From: Clostridiales bacterium
GTDB lineage: Bacteria > Bacillota > Clostridia > Oscillospirales > Oscillospiraceae
Direction: 5' to 3'
NCBI GenBank assembly: GCA_021201475.1
Contig: JAJQEV010000120.1
Coordinates: 1-64,000, forward strand
DNA: 64,000 nt
Shown here one piece after another: positions 38,697 to 48,489 of the stretch (its first letter is position 1; the number at the start of each line of letters is the position of its first letter). The position numbers were made by a program, and so were the translations under genes. The notes under the pieces were generated by a model. It did not search any database, was not told where the DNA came from, and worked only from the letters and a program-made list of their open reading frames with translations.

Positions 38697-41600
38697 CACA
38701 ATACCTCCTCGGAGTGCTGCTGTTCACCGGGCTTCCGGGGCGGCAGCGTCGCCGCCTTGCTGCGCAGGTCGGCCAGTACAGAGGGGCGGCTTTCCGTGCC
38801 GGATTCCGCATCGCGATCTCCATCCTCACGGACAGGTGCAGGACTGTCGTCCATATTCAGGGCAGCGTCCAGTTCCGCCAGCCGTGCGGATTTTTCCCGC
38901 AGCTCGGCTTCCTGGGGGAATGGTTTCCCAAGCTCCTGCTGTGCAGCTTCCATCTGGTTTTCCAGATTGGTCAGTTGTTCCTGCGCTTTCTCCAATCGCG
39001 CTGGGATACCCGCCAGGGCGTTATCCATACGGATCAGGTTGCCTCTGGCGTCAGTGCCGAGGGAAAGCCGGTGGCTCATGGCACCTTTCAGGGTCAGGTC
39101 AAATTCCTGCCGGAAGGTATCATAGGTGAGTTCCATCTGGAAGCCGCGATAGCTCCCCAGGTGCATCGGCTCCGTCCCGTGATAGGCTTTGCAGGCGGCA
39201 AGAAGCGCCTCGCCAGCTTTGAGTTTATCCGAAAACTGTTGTCCCCGAAGCTCCAGCCCGACAAATTGTTCCTTATCCTCCGGCAGCGGATGCGCTGCAA
39301 CGGTCTGGATGTCCTCTTCAAATCCGCGGATATTGCCCTTTGTCCGTTCAATCTCCTGCGGGAAGTGCTTTAACAGGCGATCTTCCAGCCGGTACTGTTG
39401 GCTCTGGTGGTCGGACTTCAATACTTTCAGCCGTGCCACCTCCACATCCAGGTCCATCTTTTCCCGGATCAGCGGATTACCAGCGCACAGCGCCTTGATC
39501 TCCGCGTAGGACAGGGCCTGCTCATCCACATCGTCACAGCTTCTCACCGGACTTTTGCTGGTCATGATCTGTGAGATGAAGCGCTGCTTGTTCTCTAGTG
39601 TCTGATACAAATAGGCATCGAAGGTGCCTTCGGTAACGTACTGGAAAATCTGTACGCGCTTGTTTCTGTTGCCTTGCCGGATAATACGCCCGTTTCTCTG
39701 GGTCATATCGGCAGGACGCCAGCCTACATCCAGATGGTGCGCAGCGATTAGCCTGTCCTGAACGTTGGTGCCAGCGCCCATTTTCTGCGTACTGCCAAGG
39801 AGAATCCGCACCTGGCCGGAGCGGACTTTGGCAAACAAGTCTTTTTTCTTCACCTCCGTGTCGGCATCATGGATAAAGGCAATCTCCTCATGGGGGACAC
39901 CCATCGCCTCCAGTTTGCCGCGAATATCGTCATAGACATTGAACGTGCCATCGCCCTTTGGCGTAGACATATCACAGAACAGAAGCTGTGTTGTCCGGTC
40001 GCCGGTGCCATCCTGCCATATCTGGAAGACGTTATTTACACAGGCGTTGAGCTTACTGCCGGGATCGTCGGGGAGCAACGGATTCATCAGCCTCTGGTCA
40101 AGACCGATCTTCCTGCCGTCTGATGTGATGCAGAGCATATTGTCAACGGAGGCATCTACTGCGCCAGCGTGAACCTTCGCCGCCCGTTCGGACAGCGACG
40201 CCACCATTTCCTTTTGAATTTCTGAGGGTTGCACCACAATCGTCTGGAAGTCGGCCTCCGGCACCGGCAGATCAAGCTGGTCGCTGGTTTTAATATCGGC
40301 CACCTCTTTGAACATGGTCATCAGTTCCGGCAGGTTGAAGAAGCGGGCAAATCTCGTCCGCGCCCGGTAGCCTGTCCCTTCGGGACTAAGCTCGATGGCT
40401 GTGGTTGTTTCCCCAAAGGTTGACGCCCAGCTGTCGAAGTGGGTCAGACCCTTTTGCTGGAGGGTGCTGTACTGGAGGTAACGCATGACGGTGTAAAGCT
40501 CTGTCATGGAGTTACTGACCGGTGTGCCGCTCGCAAAAACGACGCCGCGCCCGCCGGTAATCTCGTCCATGTAGCGACATTTCATAAACATATCTGAACT
40601 GCGTTGTGCCTCGGAGGTAGATAAACCGGCCACGTTCCGCATTTTCGTATACAAGAAAAGGTTTTTGTACGCTTGGCTCTCGTCTACAAAGAGCCGATCT
40701 ACGCCCAGCTGCTCAAAGGTAATTACATCATCCTTCCGCTCTGTAGATGTCAGTTTGTTCAGCCTGGCCTGCAAGGATTTCCGGGTTTTCTCCATCTGCT
40801 TGATGGTGAAGCTCTCGCCGCGGCTGTATTTCAGCTCCGCAATCGCGTCCTCGATGTCCTCGATTTGCTCCCTCAGCTGTCGCTCCTGACGCTCTGCGGA
40901 GATGGGGATTTTCTCGAACTGGCTGTGGCCAATGATGACCGCATCATAGTCGCCGGTAGCAATCCTGGCGCAAAACTTCTTACGCCGGGAGGTTTCAAAG
41001 TCCTTTTTGGTCGTCACCAGCAGCTTTGCGCTGGGATAGAGCCGTAAAAACTCATTCGCCCATTGCAGCGTCAGGTGGTTGGGAACCACGAACATGGACT
41101 TCTGACACAGGCCCAGGCGCTTGCTCTCCATAGCCGCCGCAGCCATCTCGAACGTCTTGCCTGCCCCCACTTCGTGCGCCAAAAGGGTGTTGCCGCCGTA
41201 AAGGACGTGTGCAATGGCGTTTCTCTGGTGTTCCCGTAGCATAATCTCAGGGTTCATCCCCACGAAATGAATGTGGGAGCCGTCGAACTCACGGGGACGG
41301 GTGCTGTTGAACAGCTCATTGTACTTCTGGCAGAGCGCCTCCCGGCGCTTCGGGTCTTTCCACACCCAATCCTGAAAGGCGTCCTTGATCGCCTGCTGTT
41401 TCTGCTGGGCGAGGGTCGTTTCCTTCTTATTCAGCACACGTTTTTGCTTTCCGTCTGCATCCTCAACGGTGTCATAGATACGGACATCCTTCAGATTTAA
41501 GGTGTCCTCCAGTATCCGGTAGGCATTGGCGCGGCTCGTGCCGAAGGTCATATTTGCCGCCACATCGTCATAGCGGGGCTGTGTCTTACCAGTGATCCGC

Positions 41601-44600
41601 CATTCTGCCGTGTGGGTGGAGTATTTTACCTCAATCGTGCGGCGCATATAGAAGGGCGTCTGGAACGTCTCGTGCATGAACTGCTGGAAATACTTCGGGT
41701 CAATCCACGTCGCGCCCAGGCGCACATCAATCTCCGAAGCATCCAAATCTTTGGGCTGCGCTTTGGTCAGCGCTTCCACGTTGACCGCAAACGCTTGATC
41801 GCGATCCGCGGCCATGGTCGCAATGCGGAGCTTATCCCTCACATTGCCGGAGAGGTATTCATCCGCAGTCTGCCAGCCTTCTTCCGGCGCATCCGGCCCC
41901 ATGGGGTCTTTGAAAATCACCCCATGAAGGCTGCTTATAATAGCATCATATTCTCCGGGGGTGCCGAGCAGCTCTGCCATAAAGGGCAAATCTACCGCGC
42001 CTTTTTCTCCGATAGAGATCGCCAGCGCCTCGCTGGGCGTGTCAACGCTGGTTACTTTCCGCTCCGGGCGAATGGTGCGCTTCGTGAACATATCCGCCTT
42101 ACCGATGAGCTGCCCGTCCTCGTCGATATTCTCCAAAGAACAGAGCAGATAGTAGGACGAGTCTTCGCTGAACGCCAGGGAGTTGCCGCGGGAGTTGATA
42201 AGGCCATACCTCTCGGTGAAGCTGTCATAGGCAGTGTTCAGTTCCTGCTGTTTTGCCGCAATATCTGCCTCGGAATAGTCCTCCAGCTGATATTCGATCA
42301 GGTCATTTACGATCTGGCGAAGCTCCACCAGACCTTTCACCCGGCCTTTGGCGGTGTCATTCAGCTCGACAGGCTTCATGACCGAGTTTTCCCGGAAGTA
42401 CACCTCGCCGTCTACAACAGTATAAGAGAAGTTTTTCACGTTGGGGTCGGCAGGGATAGGCTGCGGTCCGTCCGCAACGTCCACTTCCTCCGCTTCCAGC
42501 GCGATTGCCTGGTAGCTGCCCTGGATGTGTGTCACAGCTTCATGCAGTTGTTCCCCAAGGTCAGCGCCGGGGATGGGGATAACGGTGCATTCCTCCCGGC
42601 CATATTGGGTACTTTCGGTAGTCAGCTCGCCCAGCACCATCTCCGGGTGGTCGATGAAATAGCTGTTTAGGGTCAGGCCGTCCGGCGTTTGCCCCAGGTG
42701 TACCCACTCCGGTTCAATGTCAATGGGATGCTCCCGCTTTTGCAGGAAGATAATATCTGACACCACATCTGTACCGGCATTGGCACGAAAGGCGTTGTTC
42801 GGGAGCCGGATAGCCCCCAGCAGCTCCGCCCGTTGTGCCAGGTATTTGCGTACCTCCGGGGATTTCGCGTCCATTGTATACCGGCTGGTGACAAAGGCCA
42901 CCACGCCGCCGGGACGCACCTGATCCAAGGCTTTGGCGAAAAAGTAGTTGTGAATAGAGAAACCCAGCTTATTGTATGGCTTGTCATTAACTTTATAATC
43001 GCCAAACGGGACGTTGCCAACAGCCAGGTCGTAAAAATCGCGCCGGTCGGTACTCTCGAAACCGGCGACTTTAATATCGGCATTGGGATAGAGCTTCTGC
43101 GCGATGCGCCCGGTGATGGAATCCAGTTCCACACCGTAAAGTTTGCTGCCTGCCATGCTGTCAGGCAGAAGTCCGAAGAAGTTGCCCACACCCATGGACG
43201 GCTCTAAGATATTGCCGGTGGTAAAGCCCATCTGACCAACGGCCTCGTAAATTGCACGAATGACCACAGGACTGGTGTAATGGGCGTTCAGAGTGGACGC
43301 GCGCGCGGCGGCGTACTCGTCCTCGGAGAGTAAGCCTTTCAGTTCCCGGTACTCATTCGCCCAGGAATCCTTCTGGCTGTCAAAGGCATCGGCCAGGCTG
43401 CCCCAGCCGACATATCTCGACAAAATCTGCTGTTCCTCCGGTGTCGCGTTCCGGTGTTCGGCCTCCAGCGTCTGCAAGGTGCGTATCGCGGCCACGTTCA
43501 TCGCATACTTCTGTTTCGGCCCGCCTTCGCCCAGGTGGTCGTCCGTGATACGGAAGTTAGAGGCAGGAATGGACTGCTCTGTAACGCTTTCGAGTGCTGA
43601 TTCCGGGGTGGACGATAAAATATCCGTCTGGCTATCAGAGGGTGGCACATCACCCGGCATTTGCCCAGGTTCTGTACCGTAAATGTCCTCAAAAACAGCC
43701 GCCTCCGGGTTTTCCGGCGTTACATCCGATACCTCCGCTGCTGGTGCCTTGCGTTCTGGTTCATCGAAGTGCAGCATCCTGATCTCCACATCAAAGGGAA
43801 GACCGTTCTGCTCACCGGGATAGAAGCCGACGGTTTCCTCTGTCACGGTTGGGGCATCGGTCACTGAGGGCTGTTCAATGCTTTGTCCTTCCTGCTGATT
43901 TTGCGGATAACGCTCCATCAGCCGCAGGAAATTCTCACGGCTTTCCGCACGGAACACCGGATAGCGCAGCGCCGGGTCACGGAGCTGGACATCAAATGTA
44001 CCAATGCTCTCAATCACAAAAGGCTTGCCATCCTCCAGATAGACAGTATCACCGACATGGAAGGGAAACTCCGGCTCCGGGTGAAGCACAGCCTGCACCT
44101 GTTCCCGCAGGCCGGGGAAGTCTTTCAGCTCCGCGCTGTCGATAAAGTCATATGCGGCCTCCCAACTGTCAAAAGTAATGGGGTAGTCGTCCAAATCCCC
44201 GAAGTAGATGGGGTTGGCTTCTGTGGGACGGAACGGGAAACCGGCAGTCTCCATCGCTGCCACAATACGCTGCTGGTCTGGGGTCAGGCCGGACAGCACC
44301 TGTTCCCGGTAGGCATCCCGTTCAGCGTCAAACTGTTCAGCCTGTTCTGCAAGGGTAGGTTCTGCTTCCCGCCGGAGTGTATCAACCAGATCATCCCGGT
44401 ATTCCTCCGCGTCCCAACGGCTCACAAAGTCGATGGTCACGCCGTCGCGATCTACATAGTAGTCGCCGGTCTGGTCGTCCCAAATGGAATACGCCGGTCT
44501 GCCCGAATACCAGTCCACATCTACCACATGGAAGCGGTCTTCCGGGGCAAGGGTATCGCCAGCAGCTTCCGCAGCCGGTTCATCCTGTGCGGCTTCCGCA

Positions 44601-47368
44601 GCATCTTCCTCCGCAGCTATGCGCGCTACATCGGCCTCCACCATCTGAATAAAGGGGCTTTGCGCCAGCTTGTCCGGGTCAACCACTTCGCCGTTCACGA
44701 TACCGTGTTCAGCAAGCCGCGCCCGTACCCATTCCGGATCAATGTCTGCAAAATCATCATCATCTTCTGGCTCCGTCCGTTCTTCCTCATGGGGCGAGAG
44801 CTGGGCATAGGTTTCTTCCAGCACCGCCTGTGTCAGCCGGTTGTGGAAAGCGGTATTATCGTAAAAAAGACCGTAAAGCTGCGTGTCATACAAAGAAATG
44901 ACCGCCCGATTGATGGCAGCATTGCCCTCCGTCATGGCATTTTTCCGGTCAGAGTTCCGGCAGGCGTTCTGATAGGCTGTGTCTGCAAGGACAGCATCGC
45001 GCACAATGGGCAGATAATGCGTATAAAGATCGCCCACTGTGGGAGACGCAGCTTCTTCAACGGGGCTTGCCGCCTCCTGCACCGCCGGTTCCGGTTCTGC
45101 AGGAGTTGTCTGCGCCTGTTCCAGTTGTGCCTTTTCCTTATCTGTCAGGTAGCGGCCTGTCTTTACCAGCGTATCAATCCGTTTTACAACAGCATTCCAG
45201 GACAGTGTGACCTCCGCACAGTCCGTCTTACTCAGCCGGATACCTTTTCCGTCGTGATCTTCAAAGCTGTGCGACTTATTGGAAAGCGCACCGCTGTGAC
45301 CGCCGATGCCATATTCCTCACGGAGAAAATCTGCCCGTTCTTTGGTGCTGTGTTCATCGGAAAAGTATCTGTAAATCCTTCCTTTGCCGCCGGACACGGA
45401 ACTACCATGAGAAAGAGCTTCATCCACTTCATCCTCAGTGATAAACTGCTCGGTTTTCGGCACCGCATACATATCGGTGCTGTATTCCCTCCAGGGCATT
45501 TCCAGATTGTGCAGTCCCTCCACCAGCATCGGGACATCGTGGTAATGGAAGCGGAGGACGCCGCGCTGCTGGGCGTAAACCTGAGCGAAAAACTCCATAT
45601 CCCTTGTAATAGAGGCGAGAGTCTGCGGGTCAGAGAGCGCCTTTGCAAGACGCGCCGTTTCGTCTGGAAAGCCGCCACCCCGATACTCATCCAGGGAAGA
45701 AAGCAGCGGCACACCTTCCGTCATCTCGGAGAAATCATGCCGCAGATACCAGATGGATTGCGCCAGGGCAGAACGATAATGGTTCTGCGTTTCGGTCAGC
45801 TCCACGTTGGTGGCAAACTGCCCGGCATCCATCAGCTCCCCGATACGGTCAGTGACATCCATCCAGGGAATAAACATCCCCGGCGCAGCATCGCGCGCGT
45901 GGTCGCCGCGGGCAAGCCATACGCCCCGTTCATCGAACCATGTGGACACCTTTCCGCTGTCTGTATTCAGTCCCATGCCGCCGCGATACTCCTGTTTAAG
46001 AAATGCCGCGATCTCCTCCGTGGATTTCCCCATCATAAACTGTGCCGCGACCCTCATGCGGCTTGCGTCATCACTCCCGCCCAGCCGAAGCACCTGGTCA
46101 ATGTCATTTTTGGGCAGAGAAAAAGCGGAGGGCATTTCGCTCTCCGCCGCGTGGTCGATTGCTTCGATCTGTTCTGCTTCTGTAGGGAAGATGAAGGATA
46201 ACTGCTCAAATTCTCTGGGAATCGTATCCCCGAAGGGGTTTAGCTGTACACCAGCTCCGTCAGCACTGTCTCCTCGGCCATCGCTTTCAGGCTGTTCATG
46301 TGGCCGACCCAGGCCATCTGCTGTGTCATTTTGTCCGGGGCCGGATACTTCAAAAGCAGCTCGTCCATCAGCTGTTCCATTCTCCGGGTGGCTGTCTCCT
46401 GAATCTCCCACAGATGGGGGAACAGTTGCTCGGTCAGCACCAGGTCGCTGTACAGCATCGGATTGTGTTCCTGAAGGAAGCTCCTGCGCATCCTCCCGTA
46501 CTTGCCCATGGGCTTGCGCTCCTGTTCGGTCAGTACGAGGTTCGGGATCAGGTAATCTCCGCTCTGGGTGTAAGTCAGTTCGTTCATCATGGTTTTGGCT
46601 CCTTTCTGCCGCCTGTCGGCTGCGCTCATGGGTTCGGATAGCGACTTCAATCTCCCGGAATACCTGGCCGGATACCCCATTGACGGCAGCACCCAGATAG
46701 TTCATGGTCTGCCGGGTATTGAAATCAAAGATGGGAAGAAAGTCCTCATGCTCAAAGTAGCTGGCCGGGTCGTCCAGGCACCGGACGTATAACTGATAGG
46801 TCACGCTGACAGCGACGGCTTTCCGGAAGGCCACTTCGATGTTGTATTCATCATAACTCTCCAGATAGCTATCCGCAACGATGTCGAGGAACTGTTGGCC
46901 ATGCTCCTGCCAATAGTCCACTGCCAGGCTGTTTGCGATCTGCTCCAACTGGCTTTCCAGCGGCAGCGTCTCCGATACGCCAAACGCTTTTGCCAGCGCA
47001 GACTGCACCGGCGTTTCATAATCGTCCTGCATCTTCCACAGGTAGACCGGACGGGAGTTTCTCCTTGTGCCGGTATCCGACACATCGAAAACATAGCGCA
47101 GTCTGGGATAGTCGCCGCTGCTGTCAATGAGGGCGATTCCCCTGGCACCGCGCTTTACATAGCGGTTCATCCGCTCATTCCAAAGGTCATATTCTGCACA
47201 CGCTGTTGCATCCGGCCTCTGGGTGAAGATCATCAGCTGATCCTCATAAGGATATTTGTACAGACGGGCGGCGGTGGTCAAGAACCCTGTCCACTGGCCA
47301 ACGCTGGCATTTACAGTGCCGGCAGCGTCCCGCGCCATCTGAGAATAAATCTGTAACTTGCTCGGCAA
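38696..47368 (-). CDS. Giant DNA methylase / SNF2-like helicase protein
   Basis: A 2890-residue protein beginning at a TTG (47368) that has GGAGG six bases upstream. Residues about 1-255 are a conserved N-terminal domain (MARDAAGTVNASVGQWTGFLTTAARLYKYPYEDQLMI). About 260-376 is a low-complexity linker overlapping a tnpV gene in another frame. Polyvalent-protein-like domains follow to about 1250. An N6-adenine methylase-like domain lies near 1385 (ILEPSMGVGNFFGLLP, then AVGNVPFGDYKVND). A superfamily 2 helicase has Walker A EVGAGKTFEMA near 2066, LFVDESQAYKN near 2226 and the IIRQGNRNKRVQIFQYVTEGTFD box near 2566. A coiled C-terminus ends it. Such proteins occur in most large Clostridia ICEs and may protect or remodel DNA during transfer. 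The gene is coupled to mobC. Confidence 0.92.
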   Translation of the reverse strand: MPSKLQIYSQMARDAAGTVNASVGQWTGFLTTAARLYKYPYEDQLMIFTQRPDATACAEYDLWNERMNRYVKRGARGIALIDSSGDYPRLRYVFDVSDTGTRRNSRPVYLWKMQDDYETPVQSALAKAFGVSETLPLESQLEQIANSLAVDYWQEHGQQFLDIVADSYLESYDEYNIEVAFRKAVAVSVTYQLYVRCLDDPASYFEHEDFLPIFDFNTRQTMNYLGAAVNGVSGQVFREIEVAIRTHERSRQAAERSQNHDERTDLHPERRLPDPEPRTDRTGAQAHGQVREDAQELPSGTQSDAVQRPGADRATVPPSVGDSGDSHPENGTADGRAAFEVSGPGQNDTADGLGRPHEQPESDGRGDSADGAGVQLNPFGDTIPREFEQLSFIFPTEAEQIEAIDHAAESEMPSAFSLPKNDIDQVLRLGGSDDASRMRVAAQFMMGKSTEEIAAFLKQEYRGGMGLNTDSGKVSTWFDERGVWLARGDHARDAAPGMFIPWMDVTDRIGELMDAGQFATNVELTETQNHYRSALAQSIWYLRHDFSEMTEGVPLLSSLDEYRGGGFPDETARLAKALSDPQTLASITRDMEFFAQVYAQQRGVLRFHYHDVPMLVEGLHNLEMPWREYSTDMYAVPKTEQFITEDEVDEALSHGSSVSGGKGRIYRYFSDEHSTKERADFLREEYGIGGHSGALSNKSHSFEDHDGKGIRLSKTDCAEVTLSWNAVVKRIDTLVKTGRYLTDKEKAQLEQAQTTPAEPEPAVQEAASPVEEAASPTVGDLYTHYLPIVRDAVLADTAYQNACRNSDRKNAMTEGNAAINRAVISLYDTQLYGLFYDNTAFHNRLTQAVLEETYAQLSPHEEERTEPEDDDDFADIDPEWVRARLAEHGIVNGEVVDPDKLAQSPFIQMVEADVARIAAEEDAAEAAQDEPAAEAAGDTLAPEDRFHVVDVDWYSGRPAYSIWDDQTGDYYVDRDGVTIDFVSRWDAEEYRDDLVDTLRREAEPTLAEQAEQFDAERDAYREQVLSGLTPDQQRIVAAMETAGFPFRPTEANPIYFGDLDDYPITFDSWEAAYDFIDSAELKDFPGLREQVQAVLHPEPEFPFHVGDTVYLEDGKPFVIESIGTFDVQLRDPALRYPVFRAESRENFLRLMERYPQNQQEGQSIEQPSVTDAPTVTEETVGFYPGEQNGLPFDVEIRMLHFDEPERKAPAAEVSDVTPENPEAAVFEDIYGTEPGQMPGDVPPSDSQTDILSSTPESALESVTEQSIPASNFRITDDHLGEGGPKQKYAMNVAAIRTLQTLEAEHRNATPEEQQILSRYVGWGSLADAFDSQKDSWANEYRELKGLLSEDEYAAARASTLNAHYTSPVVIRAIYEAVGQMGFTTGNILEPSMGVGNFFGLLPDSMAGSKLYGVELDSITGRIAQKLYPNADIKVAGFESTDRRDFYDLAVGNVPFGDYKVNDKPYNKLGFSIHNYFFAKALDQVRPGGVVAFVTSRYTMDAKSPEVRKYLAQRAELLGAIRLPNNAFRANAGTDVVSDIIFLQKREHPIDIEPEWVHLGQTPDGLTLNSYFIDHPEMVLGELTTESTQYGREECTVIPIPGADLGEQLHEAVTHIQGSYQAIALEAEEVDVADGPQPIPADPNVKNFSYTVVDGEVYFRENSVMKPVELNDTAKGRVKGLVELRQIVNDLIEYQLEDYSEADIAAKQQELNTAYDSFTERYGLINSRGNSLAFSEDSSYYLLCSLENIDEDGQLIGKADMFTKRTIRPERKVTSVDTPSEALAISIGEKGAVDLPFMAELLGTPGEYDAIISSLHGVIFKDPMGPDAPEEGWQTADEYLSGNVRDKLRIATMAADRDQAFAVNVEALTKAQPKDLDASEIDVRLGATWIDPKYFQQFMHETFQTPFYMRRTIEVKYSTHTAEWRITGKTQPRYDDVAANMTFGTSRANAYRILEDTLNLKDVRIYDTVEDADGKQKRVLNKKETTLAQQKQQAIKDAFQDWVWKDPKRREALCQKYNELFNSTRPREFDGSHIHFVGMNPEIMLREHQRNAIAHVLYGGNTLLAHEVGAGKTFEMAAAAMESKRLGLCQKSMFVVPNHLTLQWANEFLRLYPSAKLLVTTKKDFETSRRKKFCARIATGDYDAVIIGHSQFEKIPISAERQERQLREQIEDIEDAIAELKYSRGESFTIKQMEKTRKSLQARLNKLTSTERKDDVITFEQLGVDRLFVDESQAYKNLFLYTKMRNVAGLSTSEAQRSSDMFMKCRYMDEITGGRGVVFASGTPVSNSMTELYTVMRYLQYSTLQQKGLTHFDSWASTFGETTTAIELSPEGTGYRARTRFARFFNLPELMTMFKEVADIKTSDQLDLPVPEADFQTIVVQPSEIQKEMVASLSERAAKVHAGAVDASVDNMLCITSDGRKIGLDQRLMNPLLPDDPGSKLNACVNNVFQIWQDGTGDRTTQLLFCDMSTPKGDGTFNVYDDIRGKLEAMGVPHEEIAFIHDADTEVKKKDLFAKVRSGQVRILLGSTQKMGAGTNVQDRLIAAHHLDVGWRPADMTQRNGRIIRQGNRNKRVQIFQYVTEGTFDAYLYQTLENKQRFISQIMTSKSPVRSCDDVDEQALSYAEIKALCAGNPLIREKMDLDVEVARLKVLKSDHQSQQYRLEDRLLKHFPQEIERTKGNIRGFEEDIQTVAAHPLPEDKEQFVGLELRGQQFSDKLKAGEALLAACKAYHGTEPMHLGSYRGFQMELTYDTFRQEFDLTLKGAMSHRLSLGTDARGNLIRMDNALAGIPARLEKAQEQLTNLENQMEAAQQELGKPFPQEAELREKSARLAELDAALNMDDSPAPVREDGDRDAESGTESRPSVLADLRSKAATLPPRKPGEQQHSEEVL
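46240..46590 (-). CDS. TnpV-like protein nested in the methylase-helicase gene
   Basis: A 116-117 residue frame wholly inside the giant gene, same strand, different frame. It starts MMNELTYTQSGDYLIPNLVLTEQERKPMGKYGRMRRSFLQ at ATG-ATG (46590/46587) with a perfect AAAGGAG eight bases upstream, and ends AMAEETVLTELVYS. This is the TnpV family of Tn4451-type elements (GDYLIPNL..., IG.WG..., ...NS.R..AEE.V..E.IY). The overlapping part of the giant protein (residues about 260-376) is a disordered, Pro/Gly/Arg/Asp-rich string, just what an out-of-frame reading gives. So tnpV looks like the older, constrained frame. Function of TnpV is unknown. Confidence 0.75.
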   Translation of the reverse strand: MMNELTYTQSGDYLIPNLVLTEQERKPMGKYGRMRRSFLQEHNPMLYSDLVLTEQLFPHLWEIQETATRRMEQLMDELLLKYPAPDKMTQQMAWVGHMNSLKAMAEETVLTELVYS

Positions 47369-47384
47369 GGTTTACCTCCATTTC

Positions 47385-47591
47385 TCATAGCTCCCGGTAC
47401 AGGTCAAGCCGGTCAAATGCCTCATCGGACATCCCGTCCAGCTTTTCCAGCACACGGTCCGTAAGCTCCAAAAGTTCCCCCTCATCGGGGGTAAGACAAC
47501 ATCGCATCTTGCGAAGCGCTGTTACAAGCCCCGACTTTGTGCCGGGGCTGTAAAGCATCATCAGAAACCGTTCATCCTGGGTAAAGTCCAT
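47385..47591 (-). CDS. Transposon-transfer assisting family protein
   Basis: A 68-residue protein, MDFTQDERFLMMLYSPGTKSGLVTALRKMRCCLTPDEGELLELTDRVLEKLDGMSDEAFDRLDL. The pattern (short N-terminus, Y..GTR.G....L, DE.EL..L....L.KL..M.D..F..LDL) matches the small family named transposon-transfer assisting proteins in Clostridia elements. It is probably helical and soluble. It lies 3 bases after the upstream stop and 16 bases before the giant methylase-helicase start, inside the transfer operon. Confidence 0.8.
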   Translation of the reverse strand: MDFTQDERFLMMLYSPGTKSGLVTALRKMRCCLTPDEGELLELTDRVLEKLDGMSDEAFDRLDLYREL

Positions 47592-47594
47592 CGC

Positions 47595-48194
47595 TCATAA
47601 CTCCCTGTCGGAAATATCTTTTGCAGACCGCTTCGGCAGTTCCGGCACCCGGCTTTCCCGCAGCTCTTTCAGCTGCTCCAGCACAGAAGGACGCTCATCG
47701 CGTTCATCCCGGCGACCATTGTTGATAATGCCATCGCCAACCATGTCGTAGTCGTCCTCCATGGCCATCTCCGCATTTTTCAGATAGCTTTCCGGTCGGA
47801 TAAAGCCCGGAACCTCCCGAAAACCAATGCTGTCTACATAGTGAGAGCTTACCACACCATTCTGGCGCAGCGCCACGATGTCACTGACGGAGAGGCTGTG
47901 ACCGCGGAAGTCCTCCGGCCTTGCCAGATTAAACTGCTCATAAAGCCCTTCCAGCAGGACATCCTGACTGGAAGGGGCGGGCAGCTCACCCACATAGGTC
48001 ACTTCATAGTGGTCGATTTCCGGCTCCCGTCCGTGCTTCTCCAGCCAGGAGTAATTCATAAAGCGATCCTGTGCCGTCTCATCCACCAGCTTTAGCTGCA
48101 AAATGGCGTAGCTGTCGGTGGTACTTTCCAGAAAGGTCTGGAGCTTTTCCTGGCTTTTTGCGCCATACACTTCATCCCATGCTTCGATCTTCAT
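47595..48194 (-). CDS. YodL/DUF4316-like protein
   Basis: A 199-residue protein starting MKIEAWDEVYGAKSQEKLQTFLESTTDSYAILQLK at an ATG (48194) with GGAGG six bases upstream. The N-terminal part resembles YodL domains of ICE proteins (YAILQLKLVDETAQDRFMNYSWLEKHGREPEIDHYEVTYVGEL, then LYEQFNLARPEDFRGHSLSVSDIVAL...SHYVDSIGFREVPGF). The tail RPSVLEQLKELRESR is the short motif that ends several proteins of this module, including the giant protein and the gene two upstream, suggesting a shared partner. It starts inside the end of the preceding gene. Confidence 0.75.
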   Translation of the reverse strand: MKIEAWDEVYGAKSQEKLQTFLESTTDSYAILQLKLVDETAQDRFMNYSWLEKHGREPEIDHYEVTYVGELPAPSSQDVLLEGLYEQFNLARPEDFRGHSLSVSDIVALRQNGVVSSHYVDSIGFREVPGFIRPESYLKNAEMAMEDDYDMVGDGIINNGRRDERDERPSVLEQLKELRESRVPELPKRSAKDISDREL

Positions 48195-48489
48195 CGTGAA
48201 CCTCCTGCTCAAAAGGATTGCCGTTTAAAGCGGCGTCCTGAATCTGCTGTTTCCGGCGCTCCTCACTGTATGGGGGACGGATGGAAACACATTTTTTCGG
48301 TATCTGGTAGGTGACAGCCCGTCCGGGGCCACGCCGCTCCATCTGAAACTGGTTCGGATATTTCTTTGCCAGTTCCTTCAGCTTTCCGATCATCCGGGCG
48401 TCGTGGGTGTAGATACTGGCGGTGTCCAGCTCGTTGTCCCATAAAATCACCGTTTCCTGCTCCGCAAGGGAGAGTCCCCGGCGGCTCAT
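48172..48489 (-). CDS. Conserved small ICE protein
   Basis: A 105-residue protein, MSRRGLSLAEQETVILWDNELDTASIYTHDARMIGKLKELAKKYPNQFQMERRGPGRAVTYQIPKKCVSIRPPYSEERRKQQ. The core (EQET.I..NE..DTASVYTH...L...L......P........G...F..PKK...IR.P) is common in Clostridia ICEs but has no known function. Its ATG overlaps the upstream TGA by four bases and it overlaps the next gene by 23 bases, so three genes are tightly coupled. The fold is probably a small beta-rich DNA- or RNA-binding domain; that is a guess from its charge. Confidence 0.75.
   Translation of the reverse strand: MSRRGLSLAEQETVILWDNELDTASIYTHDARMIGKLKELAKKYPNQFQMERRGPGRAVTYQIPKKCVSIRPPYSEERRKQQIQDAALNGNPFEQEVHDEDRSMG

Noticed and set aside
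43883-46201. 772-residue open frame on the plus strand
   Set aside because: It is antisense to the giant methylase-helicase, whose domains are plain; the plus frame has no domain and no ribosome site.
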